DNA of 64,000 nt, from assembly GCA_016719385.1 (NCBI GenBank), contig JADJZA010000001.1, forward strand, positions 124,001 through 188,000, read 5' to 3'. The position numbers and the translations under genes are program-made. Every line of letters starts with the position of its first letter. Position 1 is the stretch's first letter. Below the pieces are notes generated by a model. The model made no database searches and was not told where the DNA came from. It worked only from the letters and a program-made list of their open reading frames with translations. Shown piece by piece: positions 34,431 through 43,744 of the stretch. This DNA is from Candidatus Microthrix subdominans (GTDB lineage: Bacteria; Actinomycetota; Acidimicrobiia; Acidimicrobiales; Microtrichaceae).

Positions 34431-35980
34431 TCGCCACGATGCTTCAAGCACTTCCGGGCAGCGTGGCCCAGGGCGGCAGCCCGGCGGTCACCCCCGAGGT
34501 GGCCTGGGGCTACCTGTCACCGGTCCTGATCATGTTCGGCGGCGCGTTGGTGTTGCTGCTGCTCGCAGCGTTGCTGCCCGGCGGAGTGCCGCGCCACGTC
34601 GCGTCCTTTGGCACGGCGGCGATCGGCCTCGCCTCGATGGCGGCGGGCATCCCGTTGTGGTCGATGATCGTGGACCCGACCGGTGGGCCGACCTCGGCGG
34701 TGTCCGGAGCGGTGGGGGTCGACGGTTTCTCCGTCTTCTCGTACTGGGTGATCGCCGGTGCGGTCGTGCTGGTCGCCCTGCTGTTCCACAGCTATCTGGC
34801 CCGCGAGGGGCTCGAGGGCGTCGAACCGTATGCCCTGATGCTGTTCTCCGCAGCCGGCGGCATGGTGATGGCTTCTGCCAACGACCTCGTCGTGTTGTTC
34901 ATCGGGCTGGAAATCCTGTCGCTCGCCGCCTACACGCTGGCGGCGATGCACCGGCGCCGCATCGGGTCGCTCGAGGCAGGGCTGAAGTACTTCATCCTTG
35001 GAGCCGCAGCGTCGGCGTTCCTGCTCTATGGCATTGCGCTGATGTACGGGGCCACCGGCACGACCAACCTGGGCCGCATGCGCTTGTACCTCGACGGTCA
35101 AGGCCTGACCGCCGACAACCTGTTGCTCGGTGGCATCGCAATGTTCATCGTCGGTATGGGTTTCAAGGTGGCGGCGGTTCCGTTCCACTGGTGGACGCCC
35201 GACGTCTACCAGGGCAGCCCGACCCCGGTCACCGCCTTCATGGCCTCTGCGATCAAGACCGCCGGGTTCGTCGGCCTCCTGCGGGTGCTCGTCGTTGCGC
35301 TCCCCGCCTACCGGGGCGATTGGCGACCGGTCATCGAAACGCTGGCGTTGCTGTCGCTCTTCGGCGGGGCGCTCGGCGCCATCGTCCAGACCGACGTGAA
35401 GCGCATGCTGGCGTACTCGTCGATCAACCATGCCGGCTTCATCCTCGTCGGCCTGGCGGCCGCCTCCGACAAGGGCATTTCGGCGGCGTTGTTCTACCTG
35501 GCGATCTACTCCCTGATGACCATCGGTGCCTTCGCCGTGGTGACGATCATCAGCCGTGAAGGCGACGGCCACACATCGCTCGCCGACCTTCGAGGCCTGT
35601 CCCAAACCCGTCCTGGGCTGGCGATGGCCTTGGTGGTGTTCGTCCTGGCCCAAGCGGGGGTGCCGTTCACCGGCGGCTTCTTCGCCAAGTTTGGCGTGAT
35701 CGCCGCAGCGGTGGATGCCAACCTCTGGTGGATGGGCGTTGCCGCCATGCTCAGCGCAGTGATCTCGGCGTTCGTCTACCTGCGCATCGTTGGTGCGATG
35801 TTCTGGGCGTCCGATGACGACGCCGTGGATGCCCCCGCGCCGGCCACCCGCAGCCAGCTGCTGCTGCCTCGAACGGCCATGATCACGATCGGGCTGTGCC
35901 TGATCGGCGTGGTGCTCACCGGAGTCTTCCCCGGGCTGATCACCAACCTGACCCGCCAGGCCGTCGTCATCCTCGGCTGA
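34427..35980 (+). CDS. nuoN: NADH-quinone oxidoreductase subunit N (Nuo-1)
   Basis: Third antiporter-like subunit, 517 aa. It has the glutamate of VLFIGLEILSLAAYTLAAM, the lysine of GMGFKVAAVPFHWWTPDVYQ and DVKRMLAYSSINHAGFILVG. It overlaps nuoM by four bases (ATGA) and is the last gene of Nuo-1; a hairpin follows 34 bases after its stop. Confidence 0.96.
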   Translation: MIATMLQALPGSVAQGGSPAVTPEVAWGYLSPVLIMFGGALVLLLLAALLPGGVPRHVASFGTAAIGLASMAAGIPLWSMIVDPTGGPTSAVSGAVGVDGFSVFSYWVIAGAVVLVALLFHSYLAREGLEGVEPYALMLFSAAGGMVMASANDLVVLFIGLEILSLAAYTLAAMHRRRIGSLEAGLKYFILGAAASAFLLYGIALMYGATGTTNLGRMRLYLDGQGLTADNLLLGGIAMFIVGMGFKVAAVPFHWWTPDVYQGSPTPVTAFMASAIKTAGFVGLLRVLVVALPAYRGDWRPVIETLALLSLFGGALGAIVQTDVKRMLAYSSINHAGFILVGLAAASDKGISAALFYLAIYSLMTIGAFAVVTIISREGDGHTSLADLRGLSQTRPGLAMALVVFVLAQAGVPFTGGFFAKFGVIAAAVDANLWWMGVAAMLSAVISAFVYLRIVGAMFWASDDDAVDAPAPATRSQLLLPRTAMITIGLCLIGVVLTGVFPGLITNLTRQAVVILG

Positions 35981-36013
35981 GCGCTCACCGCACAGCGTAA
36001 GGATGACCGTACT

Positions 36014-36034
36014 CCCCGTGGTGCCCCACCGGGG
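36014..36034 (+). terminator. hairpin after nuoN (possible terminator)
   Basis: CCCCGTGG (36014-36021) pairs with CCAC-C-GGGG (36026-36034), eight base pairs with one bulged C and a four-base loop. It lies 34 bases after the nuoN stop. There is no T run, so a classical intrinsic terminator is not certain. Confidence 0.4.
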
Positions 36035-36133
36035 GCGCCCGGCCCGGTAAGTTGAGGCGTCCACCGCTCCTCGGGGTGATCCTCGACGATCGTGGTGGGT
36101 TCGGCAGATCCAAACCAGCGAGGGGCTCCCCAT

Positions 36134-38173
36134 ATGGCGATCAACGGCTACCGCACCATCCCGACCGACGGTTCGGGCGAGCTCTACTCGTGGCCGGGGT
36201 GCGTGGTCCTCGTCAGCTCGGGATGGAGCGATGGGGCTGCCTTCGCCGATCGGGTGGCGCGCACCGATCACGACGATGCAGCGCTGGCGTTCCGCGACCT
36301 GGCCGGCTGGCTACTGGCCCGCTCCGGCGACACGGTGGCCGACTTCGCCGCCGTCCTGCAGACCGGGTCGTCCCTGCTGTGCATGGCGGCCGGCAGCTCC
36401 GAGGTGTTGGTCGGCGACGGTCGACGGGTGGTGGCCGACGTGTCGGGCATGTGGGCCCAGCTCGTGTTGGCTCAGCAGCCCGACCGCATCGAACTCGGGG
36501 TGAGCGCAGGCCTCGCCCCCGACCGGGTCGACCTGGAACACGGCGTCGTGCCCGCCGATGGTGTGCTGCTGATCCCAGGTGGCGGCGAGTCTCCCGGATC
36601 GGTGGCCGGCGCGGCCGCCACCTCATCGGCGACCGGCCCTGCCACTTCGGGCGAGGCCTCCGGTGGCACCGCCGGTTCCCCCGAGCCCGCGGCCTCCCCG
36701 GTCGGTGCGGAGTCAGCCTCAGACCAACATCGGTCCGCCGCACTGTCCCAGCCGCCGGTGTCCGCACCCGAGGTCGGTGGGGACGTCCAGCCGCCCGCGG
36801 CGCAACCGGCCCAGTCGGGCGCAGGCTCGGGTGGTGTCGTGGCCGCCCCCGGAACGGTTGCGCCCGCATCCGCCGGCTCGCAGCGGGTGGCGGCAACGGA
36901 GCGTCCCACGGTCGGGGACGCCGCTTCCGATGCCGCCCCCGAGGAGAGCGACGCCACCGAGGGCGGTCCGGGCTCCGACCCGAGGGGCTCACCGGGCGCC
37001 GTGAGCGGCGGTTCGGGCCAGTCCCGTCACCAGTTGCCCTTCGACGCCGAGTTCGGCAGCCAGCCGACCGATGCCGACGGCTTGGTCGGCCTCGTCAGCG
37101 AGGAGCCGGAGCCTTCGGGCACCTCCGGCTCCGCCACCCCTGCCACCGCCCGATCCGCCGGCCAGGCCGGCGATGAGGGCGTCGAGCGCCCCGAACCCAC
37201 CGGCGAGCACCTGTCCGCTTCGACCTTCACCGAGAACGGCGAGCCCGACGGCCCGCCGATCGACGATCAGTCACCCGCTGGTGAGGCGACGGGTCTCGTG
37301 CCCATCGTGACCACCCCCAGCGTGCCCGGCGGCATGGTGTCGGGCTCCTCGGGTGGGGGGACGGCGGCGACGTCGACCACCGAAGCGCCGGGCCGAAGCC
37401 ACCACGGTTCCGCCCCGCCGCCCCCGGACGACGCATGGCCTCCGCCGCCGGCGTGGGCACCAGGTGGTGGCGCAGCATCCGACGCCTCGGCATCGGACGA
37501 TCAGGACGCCGATGCACGAGGCGACAAACGTCTCTCGGGCGATCCTCGTCCCGATGACCCCGAGTTTGGCGACGATCCCTTCGCTGACGACAGCTTTGTC
37601 GCCCCAGCGTCGGAGGACGTTCCCCTCAGCGACGAGCCATGGGCCGGCGACTGGGCGGTTTCGAGCGATGTGGGAGCCGCCGATGTCGACCTGGTGACCG
37701 GTGAGCCGGCCGACGACGACGGTTCCGACGAAGACTCCGCTTCAGAGGACGAGGGCACCCCGAAGGACGATACTAACGAACGCGATTGGGACTCCGACGG
37801 TCTCGATGACGATCAGTCGATCCCGCTGTTGCTCTTCGATGATGGTGTGGCGGTCGAGCTGCCCGGCGACGTGCTGATCGGGCGTCGGCCCGACCCCGGG
37901 GTACGTGACGACCCCTCGCGTCTGCACACCCTGACGATGACCGATGACTCCCAGGCGGTGTCGCGCAACCACGTCGAGTTGCGCCGCCGGCTGGACGAGG
38001 TGTCGATCGTCGACTGTGGCTCCGCTAACGGCACGTTCGTCGAGGCCACGCCGGGTGAGCTGACCCGGCTCGATGCCGAAGCCCCGCACGTGCTGCGCGA
38101 TGGCGAGCGGGTCGTCTTCGGCAAACGGTGGTTCGAGTACCGGGCGCCTCGTCCGACGGACTCCGACGAGTAA
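36134..38173 (+). CDS. FHA-domain protein with long disordered linker
   Basis: A 679-residue protein in three parts. Residues 1-150 form a folded domain of unknown family (from AINGYRTIPTDGSGELYSWP). Residues about 150-565 are Pro/Ala/Ser/Gly-rich, then strongly acidic, and surely disordered. The C-terminal 110 residues are an FHA domain: IGRRPDPGVRDDPSRLHTL, the phospho-Thr-binding SRNHVELRR and CGSANGTFVEA. FHA domains bind phosphothreonine, so a Ser/Thr kinase is expected; one lies at 39512. The ATG at 36134 has GAGGGG upstream. No membrane helix or signal peptide. The domain order resembles FHA proteins near actinobacterial type VII loci, but I know no characterised homologue. Confidence 0.82.
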   Translation: MAINGYRTIPTDGSGELYSWPGCVVLVSSGWSDGAAFADRVARTDHDDAALAFRDLAGWLLARSGDTVADFAAVLQTGSSLLCMAAGSSEVLVGDGRRVVADVSGMWAQLVLAQQPDRIELGVSAGLAPDRVDLEHGVVPADGVLLIPGGGESPGSVAGAAATSSATGPATSGEASGGTAGSPEPAASPVGAESASDQHRSAALSQPPVSAPEVGGDVQPPAAQPAQSGAGSGGVVAAPGTVAPASAGSQRVAATERPTVGDAASDAAPEESDATEGGPGSDPRGSPGAVSGGSGQSRHQLPFDAEFGSQPTDADGLVGLVSEEPEPSGTSGSATPATARSAGQAGDEGVERPEPTGEHLSASTFTENGEPDGPPIDDQSPAGEATGLVPIVTTPSVPGGMVSGSSGGGTAATSTTEAPGRSHHGSAPPPPDDAWPPPPAWAPGGGAASDASASDDQDADARGDKRLSGDPRPDDPEFGDDPFADDSFVAPASEDVPLSDEPWAGDWAVSSDVGAADVDLVTGEPADDDGSDEDSASEDEGTPKDDTNERDWDSDGLDDDQSIPLLLFDDGVAVELPGDVLIGRRPDPGVRDDPSRLHTLTMTDDSQAVSRNHVELRRRLDEVSIVDCGSANGTFVEATPGELTRLDAEAPHVLRDGERVVFGKRWFEYRAPRPTDSDE

Positions 38174-38229
38174 TCGTCAGCTGATCGGCCCGACGAGCGA
38201 GGGGCCGCAGAGCGACTCTCGCCGTTACC

Positions 38230-39423
38230 GTGCCCCTGATGCGCCGCACACCGCTGTGGTTTCCCTTTGCCTTGACGTTGGTGGGGATCACATCCAACGC
38301 GCTGGTCACCCCGGCGCTGCCCAACGTGCTGGCCGAGTTCTCGGCGTCTGAGGCGACCTCGGGGTTCATCGTCGCCTCGGGCTCGGTAGCGGGCATCTTC
38401 GTGGCGCCGATCGTCGGCATCGCCGCCGATCGCATCGGTCGCAGACCGGTGATCGTCGCTTGCCTGTGCATGTTCGGCATCTTCGGCACGGCGGTGGCCC
38501 TGGCGCCGACGTTGCCGCTGCTGATCGTCGCCCGGTTTCTTCAAGGCGTGGGTTCGGCCGGTCTGCTCAATTTGGCGGTCGTGTTGATCGGCGACGTCAC
38601 CAGCGGTGACCGGCGCACCAAGCTGATCGGTCGCAATTCGGCGGTGCTCACCACCGGCCTGGCAGTGCTGCCGCTGATCTCGGGCGGCGTCACCCAACTC
38701 TTCGACTGGCGGGTGACCTTCACCCTGTATTCGGCTGCGCTGCCCTTGGCGCTGGTCGGTTGGTTCGTCATCACACCCACCCCCTCCGTCCGGATCGACT
38801 CGGTCGCCGACCAGCTGCGCGGGGCGATCGATGCGGTGCGCCATCCGGTGAACCTGGCCAGCATCGTCGGCGCAACCTTGGTGTTCATCGGCATCTACGG
38901 GCTGTTCCTCACCGTGTTGCCGCTGCACCTCGAAGGCGAGTTCGGGCTGAACGCCGCCAAGCGGGGAGCGGTGTTGTCGGTACCGGCGGTCACGTCGACG
39001 CTGGTTGCGTTCAACCTCGGGCGCCTGCGCGCCGTGTTCGCTGTCCGTCAGCTGATCATCGGAGGTGGCGGCATCTTTGTGGTGACCTTCCTGCTGCTCG
39101 GTGCTGCGGGCACCCTGGTGCTCGTCGTCACAGCAGCCCTGCTCTACGGCGGCGGGGAGGGGATGTTCGTGCCCACCCTGCAGGAGGTCACGGTGTCGAA
39201 CACCCCCGACGAGCATCGAGCCGCAGCGTTGGCCGCCTGGACCTCGGCCAGCCGGTTCGGTCAAACGGCGGGACCGCTGATCGCCGGCGGACTGCTGAAG
39301 GTCGTGTCCACCTCGGTCGTCCTCGGGCTCGGTTCGGTTCTGGGCATCGCCATCGTGATCCTGGGGGTGGCCGGCCCCTTCGCCCGCTCGACCGGCTCCT
39401 CGGCACCGGCCGACGCGTGGTGA
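38230..39423 (+). CDS. MFS transporter
   Basis: A 397-residue major facilitator with 12 predicted helices. The loop between helices 2 and 3 is GIAADRIGRRPVIVACL, matching the MFS motif G-x-x-x-D-R-x-G-R-R. The early helices (ITSNALVTPALPNVLAEF) are like drug:proton antiporters. Substrate unknown. GTG at 38230 or ATG at 38239 could be the start. It separates the FHA gene from the kinase gene and converges on the latter. Confidence 0.9.
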   Translation: MPLMRRTPLWFPFALTLVGITSNALVTPALPNVLAEFSASEATSGFIVASGSVAGIFVAPIVGIAADRIGRRPVIVACLCMFGIFGTAVALAPTLPLLIVARFLQGVGSAGLLNLAVVLIGDVTSGDRRTKLIGRNSAVLTTGLAVLPLISGGVTQLFDWRVTFTLYSAALPLALVGWFVITPTPSVRIDSVADQLRGAIDAVRHPVNLASIVGATLVFIGIYGLFLTVLPLHLEGEFGLNAAKRGAVLSVPAVTSTLVAFNLGRLRAVFAVRQLIIGGGGIFVVTFLLLGAAGTLVLVVTAALLYGGGEGMFVPTLQEVTVSNTPDEHRAAALAAWTSASRFGQTAGPLIAGGLLKVVSTSVVLGLGSVLGIAIVILGVAGPFARSTGSSAPADAW

Positions 39424-39511
39424 GTACGGGATGATGGGCGCCCGACACGACGGGTTCCGCTCATCACGCTGCTGTTCAGCATCGGTTGGCGAGGCGGCGG
39501 TACCTCGCAGT

Positions 39512-41968
39512 TCAGTCCCAACACAGCGGCTCCGACACCTCGGCGGGCTGGCGGGACGTCACCACCCGAACGCAGGATGCCCCGGCTGAATCGGCGAGGA
39601 CCGATGATCGTTCGGTGCCGGGGCGGAGCATCGGCCCTGGGCCGTCGATTGTTCCGCCGACGCCGGCCAGCCCCGAGGCGCTGGGACGGTCTTCGATGAT
39701 CCCGCCACGTCTCGGGTAATCGTCGCGGCGCAGTACCCACGACAGGTCCGGGTCCGGATCCCCGGTGCGGATCAGCAGCAGTGTGCCGTCCGCTCGACGA
39801 TCGAGGGTCAGCCCGGCGGGTGCATCGGCGCCGAGCGGGTCGGCGGGGGGTAGCCGCCGGGCGAGACCGGTCACCCGAGCCTCGGTATCGGCATCTGTGT
39901 TGGTATCTGTAGCCGAATTGGAATCGGTGGCAGGGGACGCGCGGTCGCCGATCGTCGGTCGGGGGTTGTCGCTCCGCGACGGTCCCGGGCCAGGACCCCC
40001 AAGAGCGAGGGCCCCGAGGGCGACGATCCCTGCGAGAGCGGTGGCGACCATCGTCGCCCGAAAGCGGGGACTTCGGGGACGTTGGTGGTGTCGCCGCGGA
40101 GATGGGGGATCCGAACCTGATGCGATCTGATCGGGTCGGTACAGGGCGCGCAGGGTGGCGGCTGCCACCGCGGCGCCCCCCGATGGGCGTCGGGCCGGGT
40201 CGGGCTCCAGCCACGCCATCACCCAGTCGGACAGGCCGGGCAGGCCGGCGAGCGAGGCCGGAGGCGCCTCGAGTGCCCCGGCCCGCCGCCGGGCTACCAG
40301 GGCTTCGGTCCCGTCGCCGCGGTCGAGTGGCGGCCGTCCCTCCGCCAGGTGAAACAGGGTGGCGGCCAACGCAGCCAGGTCGGCCCCTGGGCTGAGCGGC
40401 CCGCCGTCGAGCTGCTCGGGTGGGGCGTGTCGGGGTGAACACTCGGGCGCAGATGGGGCACCGGTGGGGCAGGTCAACGAGAAATCGGCCAACCGCACCA
40501 GTCCCCAGCGGTCGCGCAGCAGGTTGTGTGGCTTGATGTCGCCGTGCACCAGGCCGCGCCCGTGGAGGACGGCGAGCGCATCGGCGACCTGCGCCCCCAG
40601 CTGGGCGAGCTCGCTTGGGCTCCAGCGGCGTTCAGGGTCGAGAGCGCCCTCCGAACACCACGACAACACCAGGACAGGTCGCTCCCCGGCGACGGTCCCG
40701 TAGCATTCGATCGATGCCGGGTGGCCGGCGAGCTGAGTGAGGGCAGTCAGCTCGCGTGCCATGGGGGTTGGGCAAGGCATGGCCGCCGAAGAGCCGGCGG
40801 AAAATTCCTTCACCACCACATTGCGGGCCAACAGGGGATCGTGGGCCAGCCACACCTCGCCGTGGCCGCCCTGCCCAAGTGGGCGGAGCGGCCGCAGCCC
40901 ATTGGGGAGGGGCCCGGGGGGAACGGACCGAGCCACGCCGCCGAGCACCGCTGTTGCGTCATGGTCGTGGCGAACCGGCCCCGCGCGACCCATCACCTGG
41001 CGATGCGTTCCGATGCTCGCCCGGACCGCAGCCGGCTCTGCGGGGTTCGGCGCTTCGCCGGAGAGGATTGAGCCCGCCGAGCCTCGGGCGGCCATGGCTT
41101 CCAGGGCTCGGCCGAGGTCCCCGGCGGCGATGATGTCGGGTTGGCGCCGGGTGACCGACGCCAGCAGTTCCGAGATCAACGCGACGGCCGGCTCGTGAGG
41201 CTCCGCTTCAGCCGTCCAGCTCGTGCCAACCCCCTGGCGATGACGCACATCGACAGCGGCGGGTGCGCCGTTCGGCGGCACGACTCCGAGGGCGTCGCCC
41301 AAGGTGAGGAGCAGGCCGTACACGTCGTCAGCCGGGATGGGAACGGTCCGCTCGGTGCATCGAGCGCCAAAACCGTCCAGGCGGGCCCGGCCCCAGCGAT
41401 CGAGCCGGATGGCGGTGGCGTCGAGCGCCCCGTGAACCAGCGGTGGACGCAGCCGATGAGCGTCGTCGAGGGTGGCGGCCAGGGTGGCGCCGATCGTGAT
41501 CAGGTCGGCGACGGGCAGCCGCGTGTCTGGCGCCTGCCCGGGTGCCAGGTCGGCCGGGGCGACCGCTCGTCCATCGGCGATGGACGGTGCCTCCCGCCCG
41601 TCGGCGCCGGACGGCGATTGGTCGGAGCCTCGACGTCGCCCGATCACACCGGCCAGCGTGGTGCCGGCCCACCCCAGGCGCACCTCGCATCGACCGCCGC
41701 TGATCGGGCGCGCCTGGTGAACCGCCACGACGCCGGGGTGGCCATCGAGACGTGCTTGGGCCCTGGCCGCCAACAGAAGCGCTTCGCCATCGTTCGACTT
41801 CCGCAGCTCCACGCTGGGATGGCCCAGCCCGCGTGCATCTTCGGGCGTTCGCCCGGCGGCGTGAGCGCTGCTCTCGGGGTGGGTGCCGCCAGGTTGTTCA
41901 TCGATCAGGTCGCAGCGCCATCGTTGCCAACCCGGGCGGGCTCGCACCGCTACCGCTGCGGTCACCAA
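39512..41968 (-). CDS. membrane Ser/Thr protein kinase with N-terminal pseudokinase domain
   Basis: An 818-residue protein. Residues about 50-300 look like a degraded kinase: VELRKS as the lysine strand, VHGALDATAIRLDRWGRARL in the catalytic-loop position (HRD replaced by HGA) and DGFGAR for DFG. Residues about 357-610 form a second kinase domain with G-loop GQGGHGEV, Lys387 (VVVKEF), catalytic loop HGDIKPHN (475-482) and DFS (495-497) in place of DFG. The catalytic Asp, Asn and the metal-binding Asp are present, so activity is plausible. A membrane helix at about 641-657 is followed by a 160-residue extracellular domain with two cysteines; no PASTA repeats. The start (TTG 41968 or GTG 41965) has no clear ribosome binding site. 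It closes a cluster with FHA and FtsK/EccC-like genes. Confidence 0.85.
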   Translation of the reverse strand: MVTAAVAVRARPGWQRWRCDLIDEQPGGTHPESSAHAAGRTPEDARGLGHPSVELRKSNDGEALLLAARAQARLDGHPGVVAVHQARPISGGRCEVRLGWAGTTLAGVIGRRRGSDQSPSGADGREAPSIADGRAVAPADLAPGQAPDTRLPVADLITIGATLAATLDDAHRLRPPLVHGALDATAIRLDRWGRARLDGFGARCTERTVPIPADDVYGLLLTLGDALGVVPPNGAPAAVDVRHRQGVGTSWTAEAEPHEPAVALISELLASVTRRQPDIIAAGDLGRALEAMAARGSAGSILSGEAPNPAEPAAVRASIGTHRQVMGRAGPVRHDHDATAVLGGVARSVPPGPLPNGLRPLRPLGQGGHGEVWLAHDPLLARNVVVKEFSAGSSAAMPCPTPMARELTALTQLAGHPASIECYGTVAGERPVLVLSWCSEGALDPERRWSPSELAQLGAQVADALAVLHGRGLVHGDIKPHNLLRDRWGLVRLADFSLTCPTGAPSAPECSPRHAPPEQLDGGPLSPGADLAALAATLFHLAEGRPPLDRGDGTEALVARRRAGALEAPPASLAGLPGLSDWVMAWLEPDPARRPSGGAAVAAATLRALYRPDQIASGSDPPSPRRHHQRPRSPRFRATMVATALAGIVALGALALGGPGPGPSRSDNPRPTIGDRASPATDSNSATDTNTDADTEARVTGLARRLPPADPLGADAPAGLTLDRRADGTLLLIRTGDPDPDLSWVLRRDDYPRRGGIIEDRPSASGLAGVGGTIDGPGPMLRPGTERSSVLADSAGASCVRVVTSRQPAEVSEPLCWD

Positions 41969-42059
41969 GCGCGGCGAACCATATCCCGGGGGTTGGTCCG
42001 GGGCGTCGGGGTCGTCCGGCGGGGCCGACCCAGCGGTGGTGTGAGCGATACGAATCGCT

Positions 42060-42647
42060 CTACCCCGCCAGCGATGTCGCCGGCTGTCGGGGAGCGGGTG
42101 AGAGTTCGGAGAGGGCCACCCGCAGCGCCTCGGCGGCTCGCTCGCCGCTGGCCCGGGCAGTCACCCGGCACTGGTGCCCCGTCGGCTCCAGCCGCACTTC
42201 GACCACCTCCAAGCGGGCGGGGTGTCGGGTGAGCCATCGAACCAGGCGCACCAGCGCTGGTTCGGGGGGCGGAGGGGACAGGCCCTTCAACAGCGACGCG
42301 TTGGCCTCGATCACGTCGATGCCGAAACGGCGAAGGCCTCGCTCGAGCAGGTGGGTTGCCTCCTCGCGGTCGTGGGTGGTCTCGACGCTGACCGGGTACG
42401 GGCCCCCGAGGTCGGACATCCACCATTGCAGTCGGTCGGCGCGACGGTCCCAGTCGTCTGGCTCGGAGCTGGCTGCGTCACCCCAGGGGGAGTGGGGATC
42501 AACCGGCGGCACCGGGCGAATGCGTCGCGTTGTCGGCGGGGCCACGCCCGCCGGAAGCGGTGGTCGAGCGTCGGGCCGACGCCGGGGCGCCACCCTCGTG
42601 CGGTCCGAGTCGGTGAGGACGGAAGCGCTCAGCAGGTGGTCGGTCAT
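42060..42647 (-). CDS. hypothetical protein (195 aa)
   Basis: Start ATG shares one base with the stop of the upstream FHA gene (TGATG), so it is translationally coupled to it; the reading frame is open further upstream but that part only shadows the FHA gene. The first 60 residues are Arg/Pro-rich and disordered. The rest is a compact alpha/beta-looking domain (VSVETTHDREEATHLLERGL, LEVVEVRLEPTGHQCRVTAR). No cofactor motif or membrane helix. I do not recognise it; the location suggests a partner of the FHA, kinase and EccC-like proteins. Confidence 0.75.
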   Translation of the reverse strand: MTDHLLSASVLTDSDRTRVAPRRRPDARPPLPAGVAPPTTRRIRPVPPVDPHSPWGDAASSEPDDWDRRADRLQWWMSDLGGPYPVSVETTHDREEATHLLERGLRRFGIDVIEANASLLKGLSPPPPEPALVRLVRWLTRHPARLEVVEVRLEPTGHQCRVTARASGERAAEALRVALSELSPAPRQPATSLAG

Positions 42648-43540
42648 CACCGGGTTCCCTTCAGGTCGTCGAGCAACGCCAGGTCGGCCGGCTGCACCAG
42701 CTGGTGGGCAAGGGCGTGTTCGACCAGGTTCTGGCGACGGTCGTTGGCAGTGGTGCCGACCCGTCCCTGCAGGCCGCGGACGCCGTGGCGCGAGAGGCGG
42801 CCGCACAGGTGGTCGAGCTTGCGGTTGAACTTCGACAGTGTCCAGCCCAAACGCATCGCCGTCTGCCGGTTGGGCGGTAGCCGCTCCGGCTCGACGAGCG
42901 GGTCGCGCAGCCGGGGCTCCGCCAAGGCCGCCAGAAGCGCTCGCTGATCGTCGTTGAGTTCGAAGACACCCCAGCGAACGGTGTGGTCGAGCTCGGTCTC
43001 GCCCGGTGTCGGGTCGTCGTGCGGGACAGCGGGGTCATGGGGGTCTGGGCACCGGCCCCGCAGCTCGTATCGGGTCGGTCCGGCCGCCAGCACCACCGCA
43101 AACTCGCCGGGCGACAACGCCGTCTCCACCCCGGGTGGCAAGACAACCATCGGACGGCCGACCGACTCCAGCACGCTCAAGGGCAGGTGTGAGCCCTCGT
43201 TGCGCAGCCACCAACGATCCGCTCTGTGGCGAAAGCACCCGGCCCGCCGGTGCAGGTAACGGTTGGACTCATCGATGGTCAGCCCGGCTGCCCTTCCGAA
43301 GTCCAGATGATCGTCGGGGCCGACCAGCCATTCCTCGCCACAGAACTCGACGACCAGTGTTTGGCTGTCGGTGGACTGGTCGGGGCCGGGACCGGAGGCA
43401 GGACCGACGTCGGTGCCGATGCCCGGGCCGGCTTCCACGTCGACCTCGGATTCTGGGGGGCCGGTCGGAGGTGTCCCGGCCATGGCCGTGTGGTGATGTC
43501 CTCCGCTCCGCCGGATATCCGTGACACTTCGAGCTGACAT
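42647..43540 (-). CDS. FHA-like domain protein with C-terminal winged-helix-like region
   Basis: A 297-residue protein. After about 60 disordered residues comes a FHA-like domain (about 60-155) with FGRAAGLTIDESNRYLHRRA, where the usual serine-x-x-His recognition site is replaced by NRYLHRR. The C-terminal 110 residues (NDDQRALLAALAEPRLRDP, LPPNRQTAMRLGWTLSKFNR, KLDHLCGRLSRHGV) resemble a winged helix of the kind seen in actinobacterial FHA regulators. It could bind DNA or protein; both are inference. The start at 43540 follows a GGGGAC sequence; an internal ATG at 43483 is an alternative. The gene overlaps the next one by one base. Confidence 0.78.
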   Translation of the reverse strand: MSARSVTDIRRSGGHHHTAMAGTPPTGPPESEVDVEAGPGIGTDVGPASGPGPDQSTDSQTLVVEFCGEEWLVGPDDHLDFGRAAGLTIDESNRYLHRRAGCFRHRADRWWLRNEGSHLPLSVLESVGRPMVVLPPGVETALSPGEFAVVLAAGPTRYELRGRCPDPHDPAVPHDDPTPGETELDHTVRWGVFELNDDQRALLAALAEPRLRDPLVEPERLPPNRQTAMRLGWTLSKFNRKLDHLCGRLSRHGVRGLQGRVGTTANDRRQNLVEHALAHQLVQPADLALLDDLKGTR

Positions 43541-43669
43541 CGTTCCGTCCCCCGGTTTTGTCCTTGAAGGTGGCCACCGGCGTCTCTCACCGGCGGCGCC
43601 TTTACGGCTCCGCCCACCGGCATCGTTCGCTCACGCTGCCCATCAATGGTTCCGTCCGTGGTCAGCGCC

Positions 43670-43687
43670 CCGGGTTCAAGAACCCGG
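43670..43687. repeat. 18-bp perfect palindrome
   Basis: CCGGGTTCAAGAACCCGG in the 261-base gap between the EccC-like gene and the FHA gene. It could be a hairpin in the RNA of either strand or an operator. No T run follows on the minus strand. Confidence 0.9.
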
Positions 43688-43744
43688 CCGGGGCGTCCCG
43701 GCGCCCCGATTGACCCATCAGACCACAACGAGCTGCGTGGGTCT

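Noticed and set aside
34517..36271. Minus-strand open frame of 584 codons
   Set aside because: Antisense shadow of nuoN-1, rich in His/Arg/Asp with no recognisable domain.
37813..39264. Minus-strand open frame of 483 codons
   Set aside because: Antisense to the FHA and MFS genes; no domain.
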